A DNA stretch of 64,000 bases. Source: an uncultured Saprospiraceae bacterium (GTDB taxonomy: Bacteria > Bacteroidota > Bacteroidia > Chitinophagales > Saprospiraceae). Positions 26,272 to 34,480 of the stretch are shown one piece after another. The stretch is taken from positions 248,001-312,000 of the forward strand of contig CALLPN010000016.1 in NCBI GenBank assembly GCA_938015435.1, given 5' to 3'. Under the pieces are notes generated by a model that was not told where the DNA came from, searched no databases, and saw nothing but the letters and a program-made list of their open reading frames with translations. Position 1 is the first letter of the stretch. Each line of letters begins with the position of its first letter. Made by a program: the position numbers and the translations under genes.

Positions 26272-28215
26272 CTAAAATGCAGAAGTCTTCTTCATTGTCT
26301 TCTTCCCTTCCACATTAAACTTCAATTTACTATCCTTCGATAACTCTAAGCCAGAATTTTCTTCAAAGATCTCTTTATACTTATTCCAGATATTTTTAGG
26401 TTGTTTATCTCCGTTGATCTTCATATGCTTACCCGATAGTTCGATTTCGCTTACCTCACCTGTAGCGATTAGACGATCTTTACGCAATTCGTAACCTATC
26501 TTATCTTCTACTGTACTGCTTTTACTCCGACCATTTCTACTATTGTTTCTATTCCCTTCTAACCCTCTTAGGTTGAGTTCATCCAAATCAAGGCCTTCAA
26601 GCATTTTCTCCAATTCATCGGTCATACCATCTAACTCAAGCATTTGAAAACCTTCTATATCGATACCACCCATGATATCTTCAAGCTGCTTCATCATATC
26701 TCCATCTATCTCAGGCATCACAAATGATAATGCCCTAGTACTATCACCAAATTGCTCGCCCCAATTTTCCATCGACTTGCCAAACTGCTCACCCCACTGT
26801 TCCATAGACTTACCGAAGTCCTCTCCAAATGATTCTCCAAAATTCTCACTCCAGTTTTCCATTTCGATACCTAGCTCTTCCATTTTTTCTTCTAGATTAC
26901 CAAGATCAATATCATCTCCATCGCTAAACATCCATACATTACCTTTTTTACTCGACCCTTTGTCTAGTTCTTTGATTTCACTTTCATATTGACCGTATTC
27001 ACTTTCAGGAATTCTCTTTCCATCAATCTCAAGCTTAGTGATTTTTCCATTTTCCTTTTTGATAGATATAGATCCTTCATCATCAGATTTTGTAATAGAG
27101 TAACTCTGCTTACTCATCTTTGGTATTGTATCTATTGACATTACTTTCATATCCAGTTCGATTGCTTCTCTTGGTATGTCCGTATTCGTTATTTCTATAG
27201 AATTCCATATCTTATCTGTTACACTTGCAATCATATCTTTGCTAGCGAATACAAGCAATGCCAAAACAGCAGTGGTCGCGATTAATTTCTCTCTCATATT
27301 TCTATTTGATTTTGGTAAATTCATAATTCTTTTTATTCTATTCATTAGTGATTGATCAGCAAATGACATCGCCAATGTTTGTTTGCTTTGTAATACTAAC
27401 TCTTGGATGCGCACTAATGTCTTAGCGTAACTCAAGGCTTCATTTTCTTGGGTAAGTACTGCATCATCACAACAATATTCTCTTTCTTCTCTAGCTACTT
27501 TTGATAGCCACCACACCAGCGGGTGGTAGAATAATACAATCTCCATTATTGACTGTACAATATTCATGAGATAATCTTTTCTTATGATGTGCGCCATCTC
27601 ATGTCTGAGTATACTTTCCACTTCAGTAAGTGTAAGCTGAGTTAACATACCGACAGGGAATAATATTATCGGTTTGAAAAAACCAATCGTAACCGGCGCT
27701 TGTATGATATTTGATACTTTGAGCATAACCGAAGTATTTAGCTCTTTTTGCATGGTATCCATTAGTGGTCTGTAATGCTTTGATTCCTCATTAGTCTCAG
27801 ACGAATATCTTATATACTGAACGATCCCTATATCTATCAAAAACTTTACAGAAAACACACTTACTCCTAATATCCATAGATAACCAATCCAAGTATTAGA
27901 TAATGACAATGTGCCTTCATCCAACATAATAACGTTTGCCGTCCATTCAGTCATAGACCCAGATATGGTAGCACTATCTGCAGTAAATCCTGTTATATAG
28001 CTAGCAAAAAAAGTACCTGCTGAACAGATAAATAACGTAGCGAGGCCCAACATTGCTATCCTATATTTTACAATAGGATTATCATCAGATTTCCATCTAA
28101 ATAAAGCAAAGGTTATCAATCCTATGACTACCCCTTGCCATACAGATTGAATGACTGTATGTGTAATGCTATCTACTAGCTCAGCGCTAACCCAATTAGA
28201 TATTATTTGTTCCAT
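26272..28215 (-). CDS. BlaR1/MecR1-type M56 membrane metallopeptidase with acidic C-terminal extension
   Basis: The N-terminal ~330 residues have four transmembrane segments with the M56 zinc motif HEMAH (205-209) before the third helix and a REEREYCCDD block that is the C-terminal part of the family's peptidase domain. The usual C-terminal penicillin-binding sensor is absent; instead ~300 residues of acidic, low-complexity sequence follow, with imperfect repeats such as SMEQWGEQFGKSMENWGEQ and ESFGEDFG near residue 470. It is the downstream partner of the BlaI-like repressor, so it is likely an inner-membrane sensor peptidase that inactivates it. The signal is not a beta-lactam as far as the sequence shows. 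Confidence 0.85.
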   Translation of the reverse strand: MEQIISNWVSAELVDSITHTVIQSVWQGVVIGLITFALFRWKSDDNPIVKYRIAMLGLATLFICSAGTFFASYITGFTADSATISGSMTEWTANVIMLDEGTLSLSNTWIGYLWILGVSVFSVKFLIDIGIVQYIRYSSETNEESKHYRPLMDTMQKELNTSVMLKVSNIIQAPVTIGFFKPIILFPVGMLTQLTLTEVESILRHEMAHIIRKDYLMNIVQSIMEIVLFYHPLVWWLSKVAREEREYCCDDAVLTQENEALSYAKTLVRIQELVLQSKQTLAMSFADQSLMNRIKRIMNLPKSNRNMREKLIATTAVLALLVFASKDMIASVTDKIWNSIEITNTDIPREAIELDMKVMSIDTIPKMSKQSYSITKSDDEGSISIKKENGKITKLEIDGKRIPESEYGQYESEIKELDKGSSKKGNVWMFSDGDDIDLGNLEEKMEELGIEMENWSENFGESFGEDFGKSMEQWGEQFGKSMENWGEQFGDSTRALSFVMPEIDGDMMKQLEDIMGGIDIEGFQMLELDGMTDELEKMLEGLDLDELNLRGLEGNRNNSRNGRSKSSTVEDKIGYELRKDRLIATGEVSEIELSGKHMKINGDKQPKNIWNKYKEIFEENSGLELSKDSKLKFNVEGKKTMKKTSAF

Positions 28216-28305
28216 TTCTATTTTGATTTTTTGGAGTTCTTTCGTTTAGCGGTTTTCTCAATGTCAAATTATCATTAGATAAATATCGACTGCTTACTGT
28301 TACTT

Positions 28306-28330
28306 AGCACTGTCTACTAAGTACTGAGTA
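28306..28330. repeat. Short tandem TACTxxG repeat
   Basis: TACTAAG TACTGAG TACTGCC are three 7-bp units between the BlaI-like and BlaR1-like genes; they do not resemble the dyads upstream of blaI. Confidence 0.5.
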
Positions 28331-28344
28331 CTGCCGACTTAAAA

Positions 28345-28725
28345 CTACTTCCTATCCTCTATTTTTTGAATAAGTGATTTAATCTGATCCAACTCCTCCA
28401 TTGAAGCGTTACTCTGACCCAAGGCTTGCATCACTAATGAAGATGCAGATCCTCTATAGGCTGTATTGATAAAACTTTTAAGCAAGCCAGATTTCACTGT
28501 CTCTTCTTCTACTTTTGCAGAGTATATATGCGTGCGACTAGCTGTATCTCTTTGAGTCAGTTCCTTTTCATTCATGATCTGCATCAGCTTAAGAGTCGTA
28601 GTATACCCTATTTCTTTATCCTGACTCATCGTATCATTTACATCACGAACAGATGATGGACCTTTTTGCCACAGTATCTGAAGTATCTCTAATTCTGTAT
28701 CTGTTGGCTTATTCTTATGACTCAT
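28345..28725 (-). CDS. BlaI/MecI-family winged-helix transcriptional repressor
   Basis: A 126-residue protein with the family layout: PTDTELEILQILWQKGPSSVRDVNDTM as the N-terminal winged helix, YTTTLKLMQIMNEKE as the recognition part, then VEEETVKSGLLKSFINTAYRGS as the dimerisation helices. BlaI proteins repress their own operon until a BlaR1-type peptidase cleaves them. The start ATG at 28725 lies just downstream of three dyads that look like its operators, and the M56 peptidase follows 129 bp later on the same strand. Confidence 0.9.
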   Translation of the reverse strand: MSHKNKPTDTELEILQILWQKGPSSVRDVNDTMSQDKEIGYTTTLKLMQIMNEKELTQRDTASRTHIYSAKVEEETVKSGLLKSFINTAYRGSASSLVMQALGQSNASMEELDQIKSLIQKIEDRK

Positions 28726-28755
28726 AGATCAATGATTTATAATGAATTATCTTAA

Positions 28756-28829
28756 TACGAATCTTTTCGTAGTACGAATGTATACATTAGTAACTGACAA
28801 GTCAAGGATGAAGTACGAAAAATATCGTA
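28756..28829 (-). promoter_or_regulatory. Three candidate BlaI operators upstream of the blaI-like gene
   Basis: Three inverted repeats lie 31-104 bp upstream of the start: TACGAATCTTTTCGTA (28756-28771), TACGAATGTATACATTAGTA (28773-28792, a near-perfect 20-bp dyad) and TACGAAAAATATCGTA (28814-28829). All share TACGA half-sites; the centre one has the AATGTATACATT core typical of BlaI/MecI sites. The spacing between centres is about 19 and 39 bp, i.e. close to two and four helical turns. Confidence 0.7.
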
Positions 28830-28948
28830 GTTAAGTAGATTTTAACATTTCACTGAATAACACTACATCCATTACCTAGAAGTAATTGAAAATTAAGGTT
28901 CATGAAAATCCCAAATAATGAACTCCTCGCATTGCACTAAAAACTCCT

Positions 28949-29998
28949 TCAAGCCATTGTAGACTCATGCTCTATCAACCACTTCTTGCGTTCTATGCCT
29001 CCGCCATATCCTGTTAGATTTCCATCCTTACCAATGATCCTGTGACAAGGTACCATTATAGACACCCTATTAAACCCATTGGCCCTCGCTACAGCTCTTA
29101 CAGAATTAATATTTCCCATAGCTATTGCCAACGATTGGTAAGTCGAAGTGGTACCGCATTCTACATCTTGCAATACTTTCCATACTTCTTTCTGATAATC
29201 AGTACCTGGAGTGTTAAGAGCGACATCAAAAGATCGTCGTTCACCAGCAAAGTATTCTTTAAGTTCTTTTTGGGCTTGCTTAGTATGTTTATTCTCCCCT
29301 ATCAATATCCGCGTCTTCAATAATTTCTGTAGATCCTTAAATTCTGTCTCCAGCATCTTACGATCCGTAAACTCCACTAGACAGATTCCATTCTCCGTCG
29401 CACAGATCCACATAGGACCAATCGGGGTTGTTGTACGACTGATAAGAATAACGTTCTGAGCAGTGCTCATATTCGGTGATGTACCGATTAGCTTTTTATA
29501 TGTATACCCAAATCCACTTAACGATCCATATCCTTGATCATAAGCAGCATCAATTGCTTTTTTTCCATCCCTTAGCTCTTTGTAAGCATTGTTAATTCTA
29601 TACATACGCTGATAAGCATGGAATGTAATACCGTACTGCTTATTAAACCATCGACGAATTACATCAGGACTGATATTATTATCTCGAAGTACCTGATCTG
29701 ATATCTTCTCCTTAGGGTTTTTGACTACTAATTGAATTGCTGCTGCTATAAGTTCTGGTGTTTCATAAGCATTCTCAGTCGGCTTACATATTTTGCATGG
29801 ACGATATCCATTCTGTAAAGCCTCTTTGAAATTAGAACAATATTCAACATTCTTTTTCTTAGGCTTACGAGCCCTACAAGTAGCTATACAGAATACCGTT
29901 GTTGTTTTCACACATGCAAAAAAGACGCCTGTATATTCAGTATTCCTATCTAGTAAAGCTTGATAATATTCGTCGATCTGATCTGTATTAGTAATCAT
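28949..29998 (-). CDS. ada: Bifunctional Ada: methylphosphotriester/O6-methylguanine DNA methyltransferase and regulator
   Basis: All three Ada parts are present in 349 residues. N-terminal zinc/phosphotriester domain: FCIATCRARKP with Cys at 37 and 41 and RPCKICKP with Cys at 68 and 71, the accepting cysteine set. AraC-type helix-turn-helix domain at about 85-180. C-terminal O6-alkylguanine methyltransferase with VPCHRIIGKDG (accepting Cys about 318). Ada removes methyl groups irreversibly and, when methylated on the N-terminal domain, activates its own transcription. A canonical Bacteroidota promoter lies just upstream. Confidence 0.95.
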   Translation of the reverse strand: MITNTDQIDEYYQALLDRNTEYTGVFFACVKTTTVFCIATCRARKPKKKNVEYCSNFKEALQNGYRPCKICKPTENAYETPELIAAAIQLVVKNPKEKISDQVLRDNNISPDVIRRWFNKQYGITFHAYQRMYRINNAYKELRDGKKAIDAAYDQGYGSLSGFGYTYKKLIGTSPNMSTAQNVILISRTTTPIGPMWICATENGICLVEFTDRKMLETEFKDLQKLLKTRILIGENKHTKQAQKELKEYFAGERRSFDVALNTPGTDYQKEVWKVLQDVECGTTSTYQSLAIAMGNINSVRAVARANGFNRVSIMVPCHRIIGKDGNLTGYGGGIERKKWLIEHESTMA

Positions 29999-30015
29999 TT
30001 GAAATTAATTAAGTT

Positions 30016-30046
30016 CAAACATAACCTCTTACAAGATAAATGACAA
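30016..30046 (-). promoter_or_regulatory. Bacteroidota-type promoter of ada
   Basis: On the minus strand TTG (30044-30046), 20 bp, TATGTTTG (30016-30023): the TTG-N20-TAnnTTTG consensus. The -7 box is 17 bp before the ATG, so the leader is short. Confidence 0.6.
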
Positions 30047-30215
30047 CCGAAAACTCGACAAGTATGTTTTGGGATAATTAGAAACGTAAATATTCAAAGG
30101 TTAGATTAATATAGATTCATTTCATAAAGTATGTCGTTAACTCATCTTCCAAAGATCCCATATAATTATTCCTTTGTAATATAACGATGCATAATACATA
30201 TCCAATTACATTGTT

Positions 30216-30581
30216 TTAAGCCGTTCTTAATATCTTCTCCATCTTTCTTCCTTTGGCCAGTTCATCCACCAATTTATCTAGATACCTAACTTGCTTCGTA
30301 AGTTCATTATCAATTTCCTCTATACGATAACCACAAATCACCCCTTGTATAAGATAAGCATTAGGATTGATAATAGCCATACGAAAAAACTCTGCAAACG
30401 TTACTTTATCAGCGATAAGATCTTGAATCTTCCCTTCATCAAATCCAGTCAACCATTCGATTACAGTATGCAGTTCTTCTAATGTCCTACCTTTCTTCTC
30501 TACCTTATTTACGTAGTGCGGGTACACTGAGAAGAATTTCATATTGGCAACCCTTGCGTTATGTTCCTGCGTGACTTTCAT
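30216..30581 (-). CDS. DUF2200 family protein
   Basis: 121-residue soluble protein that opens with ARVANMKFFSVYPHYVNKVEKKGRT and contains VIEWLTGFDEGKIQDLI and FFRMAIINPNAYLIQGVICGYRIEEI, which is the conserved core of the uncharacterised DUF2200 family. Function unknown. Stands alone on the minus strand. Confidence 0.85.
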   Translation of the reverse strand: MKVTQEHNARVANMKFFSVYPHYVNKVEKKGRTLEELHTVIEWLTGFDEGKIQDLIADKVTFAEFFRMAIINPNAYLIQGVICGYRIEEIDNELTKQVRYLDKLVDELAKGRKMEKILRTA

Positions 30582-30722
30582 CAGTTATTTTATTTTTTTG
30601 TACCTGTCTCAAATAATAAAGCGTTACTGATATTCAGAAATACTACTCAGATAATAATTATATAATCAATAGACAATATGGAAATTTAATTCTATAAAGA
30701 AAATCAGTTGCTCCATTTCTCT

Positions 30723-31493
30723 TTAGTGGGATTCAAATTTTGAAAAATCTCTACTTTCAATTTCCACCGTGTGAAATCCATTTGTAATTAATGCCTTTTC
30801 TAAGTTAAATTTTTCTTTCAACATCTTATAATACTGCGCGTCTGCCAAGCTTGGCGCCAATATTCCAATGTAATCTTTATCTTTCTTACAAAAGTGATTA
30901 TGTAAGTGACCAATTAGACTCCAACCATTTGCTAATTCTTCTTCCAATTCTTTAATTATTATAGAAGGTTTTGGAGGCCATTCCTTATCACCCGCAGCAA
31001 AATAAATTCTTATCATTTTTTCTCTTTCATTTCTTGTTATGAATCCATGAAATTCTGTAGGATGACTAAACAATGGATACCTATTGATCTGGTAGTCCAA
31101 TATTTGAGATTCCAAGTAATTAATCTCTCGTATTTTACCTATAGTTCCTGTATGCACTAACAAGGCATTTATTCTATCTCCATTGTCTTCCTTTGCTATT
31201 AAAGATATTTCTAAGTTTTGTGTTGATTCCCTTTTTATAGCAGATTGGTAAATTTGATTTCCTAACTTCACCTTTAATGTGTCTCTGTATTCTATCAATC
31301 CACTTACTTCTCCTAAGTCAAAATCCCATAGACTATCTTCATCTTTTAATTCCCAGTAAAAGAATTCTTCTTGAGCTTCCAATTTTAACACCACTTTCTT
31401 TTCATCTTCTAACCTATTTCCTTCATTAGGTATTGAAGTATTACAACCTAGTAATATCCATGCGAGAATAATTATACTAATAAACTTTATCAT
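30723..31493 (-). CDS. Lipoprotein with JAMM/MPN-like metalloprotease motif
   Basis: Signal peptide with lipobox LLGC (Cys 17). At residues 190-220 it reads GWSLIGHLHNHF ... APSLADAQYY, which resembles the JAMM (JAB/MPN+) zinc motif HxH...SxxD: H196 or H198/H200 as ligands, S215 and D218. The spacer between the His pair and SxxD (~15 residues) is longer than in canonical JAMM proteins (8) and I cannot see the upstream catalytic Glu clearly (candidates in EFHGF near 147). The preceding ~150 residues are strand-rich. So a lipid-anchored zinc peptidase or a degenerate relative is the best guess. Confidence 0.5.
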   Translation of the reverse strand: MIKFISIIILAWILLGCNTSIPNEGNRLEDEKKVVLKLEAQEEFFYWELKDEDSLWDFDLGEVSGLIEYRDTLKVKLGNQIYQSAIKRESTQNLEISLIAKEDNGDRINALLVHTGTIGKIREINYLESQILDYQINRYPLFSHPTEFHGFITRNEREKMIRIYFAAGDKEWPPKPSIIIKELEEELANGWSLIGHLHNHFCKKDKDYIGILAPSLADAQYYKMLKEKFNLEKALITNGFHTVEIESRDFSKFESH

Positions 31494-31551
31494 ATCTAAA
31501 TTCGATTTGTTTCATTTAAATAGATCAGATGATTACCTGTTCTCTTTATAA

Positions 31552-31578
31552 CAAAAGTAAAAATATTAAAATATACAA
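31552..31578 (-). promoter_or_regulatory. Candidate promoter of the JAMM-like lipoprotein gene
   Basis: On the minus strand TACTTTTG (31552-31559) fits TAnnTTTG, with TTG 16 bp upstream (31576-31578); spacing is shorter than the usual 19-21 bp. Confidence 0.38.
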
Positions 31579-31639
31579 AGCGTTATGTCCTAGTTTGTAT
31601 TTTCAATTTGAGTTTATCCACCTCATTCACCCATATCAT

Positions 31640-31785
31640 CTAATCAACTCCTTTTGACCAGTAATCACTTATAATTATTATTGGTTCACCTAGTTTCTTT
31701 ATCCAATATGCTTGTGTGTTTTTGAATCCAATATCTAAACAGAATTTGGAGACCTTATTTTTTAGTTCATCTAATATTTTTAGAA
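31640..31785 (-). pseudogene. Possible decayed gene remnant
   Basis: The minus strand is open for ~46 codons with protein-like composition (LDELKNKVSKFCLDIG, then QAYWIKKLGEPIIIISDYW) but has no start of its own and a stop directly after. It may be the end of a lost gene. Too short to name. Confidence 0.2.
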
Positions 31786-31962
31786 TAAGAAACTACCAGC
31801 TCCTTATGGATGAATAAATACACTTATAGTTTCAGACATGCTTTCAAATCGATGTTATCCTTAGTATTCCAATTCTTTGCTCATTCATAAATTAATTCAT
31901 TCAAAACACATCCCCCAATTTCATTATTTTTAAATATACCACAATTCAATCCTAATTTTCGT

Positions 31963-32068
31963 AAACAGCACAAATTACTGTAAAACAACACTTTAACACT
32001 AAATTATCCATTTACAAACATATATTAAACGGATACAATCGTATGTAAACATATCTTAAACGACTACG
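31963..32068. repeat. Phased AAACA...TTAAAC repeats upstream of ssb
   Basis: Short segments starting AAAC recur at about 31963, 31983, 32016 and 32047, the last two being AAACATATATTAAACGG and AAACATATCTTAAACGA. Offsets (20, 33 and 31 bp) are near multiples of a helical turn. They could be curved DNA or operators for ssb. Confidence 0.4.
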
Positions 32069-32349
32069 ACTTCATTGTGTCCGCATCTTTGTATCGTCAA
32101 CATTATTATACAACTATACTCACGAATCAATTAGAAAATTAATCACGTCATTACGTCTTATACCACATCTGCTTGAAATTGTCGCATATATTTAAGTAAA
32201 TCTGACTAATTTCATCGTTAGAAATACTCGCATTAGCTACTGCTAAGACTGTGTTTTCCGCCTTGAGATTATTCAGATTTCCAATAAATATAAAGTGACA
32301 TATCCAAACAGAAATGGTATTAAGCGTGAGTATCATAACACAACACACA

Positions 32350-32718
32350 ATGAATACATTAAGAAATCAAGTTCAACTTATCGGAAACATCGGAAGCGAT
32401 CTTAGTATCACGACAACGAAATCAGGACGATCACTACTCAAGTTTTCCCTAGCAACCAACGACTATTACGTAACCTCTAAAGGCGAACGTACGAAAGAGA
32501 CGCAGTGGCACCGTATCATAGCTTGGGGTAAGCAAGCAGAATATATAGCTAACAATATGTCAAAAGGATCACACGTAGGCATCAACGGCAAGCTTACGTA
32601 CAATTCTTTTGAAGGAGAAGATGGAAAAATGAAATACTACACTGAGATTAAAATCAATAGCGTAGAAAATTTTAGCAACTCTAAAAAGAAAGAAGTTGAA
32701 GAAGAGATGCCTTTCTAA
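32350..32718 (+). CDS. ssb: Single-stranded DNA-binding protein
   Basis: The ATG at 32350 is chosen because it starts the OB fold directly (MNTLRNQVQLIGNIG); the longer in-frame start at 32314 lies in non-homologous sequence. The 122-residue protein has GRSLLKFSLATNDYY, KETQWHRIIAWGKQAEYI and the acidic C-terminal tip EEEMPF, which binds partner replication and repair proteins. The linker between them is very short, as in other Bacteroidota SSBs. A strong terminator follows. Confidence 0.93.
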   Translation: MNTLRNQVQLIGNIGSDLSITTTKSGRSLLKFSLATNDYYVTSKGERTKETQWHRIIAWGKQAEYIANNMSKGSHVGINGKLTYNSFEGEDGKMKYYTEIKINSVENFSNSKKKEVEEEMPF

Positions 32719-32741
32719 AAAAATTGCGGCTTAGCTTAACC

Positions 32742-32774
32742 AAAAAATGCCAAGCGTATCGCTTGGCATTTTTC
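32742..32774. terminator. Bidirectional terminator between ssb and the glucokinase gene
   Basis: ATGCCAAGCG, a TAT loop, and CGCTTGGCAT form a 10-bp stem flanked by AAAAA on the left and TTTTT on the right, so it works in both directions for the converging ssb and ppgK. Confidence 0.85.
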
Positions 32775-32797
32775 TATATTCTATATTTTAAAAAAAA

Positions 32798-33553
32798 CTA
32801 CTTCTTATCTAACCTTCTTTGCATTCCCATCGCTGCACCAATGATACCCGCATTATTAAGTAGCTTTGCTGGGACTACTTCTGCATCTGTATTGAGATAC
32901 TGCTCATACTTAGCAAACTTCTTACATACGCCTCCGCTAATTATTATTTTATTAGGTGAAAACAATACCTCTAAGTGATTAAGATAATCATTGAGATTAT
33001 TGCCCCAGTCTTTCCAACTCATATCTAACTCTTCACGAACTCTATTAGTAGCATAATCTTCAGCGATACCATCACCGATCTTAAGCATTCCAAATTCCGT
33101 ATTAGGTACCAATACTCCATCAATAAATGTTGCAGATCCTATTCCTGTGCCTAGCGTGACTAATATACAGACTCCAGGTATATCTTTAGCTTCACCAAAT
33201 GATAGTTCCGCTAATCCCGCAGCATCAGCATCATTGTGCAATGATACATCTGCTCCCACCATCTCTGCGAATGTTTTTTCTACCGGAAAACCAATCCAAC
33301 TCTTATGTATATTGGTTGCCGATTTAGTGACTCCTTGTCGAACCACTGCAGGGCATCCTGCACCTATCGGCTTACCTTCCCAATCGAGATCTTTGATGAT
33401 CTTCATTGCAGTCTTGATTGCACTTTTAGGTGTAGCATTCTTAGGTGTCGGGTACTTAATTCTATCTGACAGTAGCACCCCTTTTTTAGTGTCTACAATA
33501 GCACCTTTAATTCCTGTTCCACCTATATCAATACCTAGCATCTTCGCTGCCAT
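32798..33553 (-). CDS. ppgK: Polyphosphate glucokinase (ROK-type)
   Basis: The protein starts with the actin-fold phosphate loop LGIDIGGTGIKGAIVD, followed by NDADAAGLAELSFGEA and LGTGIGSATFIDGVLVPNTEFG, the latter wording (GTGIGSA.F.DG.LVPNTE.G) being specific to polyphosphate glucokinases. It phosphorylates glucose with polyphosphate or ATP in the cytoplasm. 251 residues is the usual length. It is 3 bp after the upstream cyclophilin-PKD gene and thus in one operon with it. Confidence 0.92.
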   Translation of the reverse strand: MAAKMLGIDIGGTGIKGAIVDTKKGVLLSDRIKYPTPKNATPKSAIKTAMKIIKDLDWEGKPIGAGCPAVVRQGVTKSATNIHKSWIGFPVEKTFAEMVGADVSLHNDADAAGLAELSFGEAKDIPGVCILVTLGTGIGSATFIDGVLVPNTEFGMLKIGDGIAEDYATNRVREELDMSWKDWGNNLNDYLNHLEVLFSPNKIIISGGVCKKFAKYEQYLNTDAEVVPAKLLNNAGIIGAAMGMQRRLDKK

Positions 33554-33556
33554 ATC

Positions 33557-34447
33557 TTACTTTATTACTCTTACACTTTTGATTTTCACATCTTTTTCAG
33601 GTCTATCTGACTTGACAGTTTTAACGGTTGCGATTGCATCAAGCACATCTAAACCTTTGACAACCATACCATATACCGTATACTCCATATCAAGAAAAGG
33701 CGTTCCTCCCTGCTCTGTATATGCAGCACGTTGCTCTTCCGAATACTTGATGCCTTTTTGCGACTCAAGCTGGTTAAGCTGTCCTTCTGACACAGGCTTT
33801 CCATGTACAATATAGAACTGTGATCCTGAGGATTTCTTTTTTGGATTTCCAGGACCTCCAGTACGAGCTGCTGCTAGAGCACCTTTAGTATGTGCGTATT
33901 TGGGGTTAAATTCTGCATCTACTTGATACCCCGGACCGCCACTACCTAATGGAGAGTTAGGTTTAGCGTTCTTACTTTTAGGATCTCCACCTTGCGCCAT
34001 AAAGCCATTGATAACTCTATGAAATAGTAATCCATCATAATATCCCTCTTCAGCCAATTTGATAAAATTAGTTCTATGCTTAGGCGTATCGTCATACAGT
34101 TCGATCGTCATCGTACCCATTGTTGTTTCCATCTCTAAGAGACAAACTTCAGGTGCTTCGAATATAATCTCTTTTTCTACCACACTCTCTTTACCACCTT
34201 TCACTGCTATGAGCTTAACGGTATACTTTCCTGAGAGTACATATCTATGATCGGGTGTAGCTTCCGTACTCATCTTTCCATCACCAAAATCCCATTTATA
34301 AGACTCCGCTTTAGTTGATGTATTTTCAAACTTTACATTAGCAGGAGCTACCTTATCCGCTTGCATATAACTAAATCCAGCCTTAGGGCTAGAACATCCC
34401 ACCAATATCATCATTGAGAATACTATTGCAACTATTCTTGTCATCAT
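33557..34447 (-). CDS. Lipoprotein peptidyl-prolyl isomerase (cyclophilin) with PKD domain
   Basis: Signal peptide with lipobox LVGC, then a PKD domain (FENTSTKAESYKWDFGDGK, HRYVLSGKYTVKLIA; about 40-95), then a cyclophilin domain (GTMTIELYDDTPKHRTNFI, LFHRVINGFMAQGGDP, FYIVHGKP). The catalytic arginine is in FHRV. It catalyses proline cis-trans isomerisation, probably outside the cytoplasm for folding of exported proteins. Second in a run of two cyclophilin genes (34481 is next on the same strand), with ppgK downstream. Confidence 0.92.
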   Translation of the reverse strand: MMTRIVAIVFSMMILVGCSSPKAGFSYMQADKVAPANVKFENTSTKAESYKWDFGDGKMSTEATPDHRYVLSGKYTVKLIAVKGGKESVVEKEIIFEAPEVCLLEMETTMGTMTIELYDDTPKHRTNFIKLAEEGYYDGLLFHRVINGFMAQGGDPKSKNAKPNSPLGSGGPGYQVDAEFNPKYAHTKGALAAARTGGPGNPKKKSSGSQFYIVHGKPVSEGQLNQLESQKGIKYSEEQRAAYTEQGGTPFLDMEYTVYGMVVKGLDVLDAIATVKTVKSDRPEKDVKIKSVRVIK

Positions 34448-34480
34448 ATTTATATTTATCTTATTAAGGTATCGAAACTA

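Larger units (their letters stand above)
31494..32349. other. Long gene-poor region before ssb
   Basis: There is no convincing gene here. It holds a candidate promoter for the lipoprotein at 31552-31578, a weak decayed reading frame at 31640-31785, and AAAC-type repeats from 31963. The rest is AT-rich sequence with many stops in all frames. Confidence 0.5.

Noticed and set aside
32151..32348. Minus-strand small gene upstream of ssb
   Set aside because: No recognisable protein features; it overlaps the ssb upstream region, so I treat it as a chance frame.
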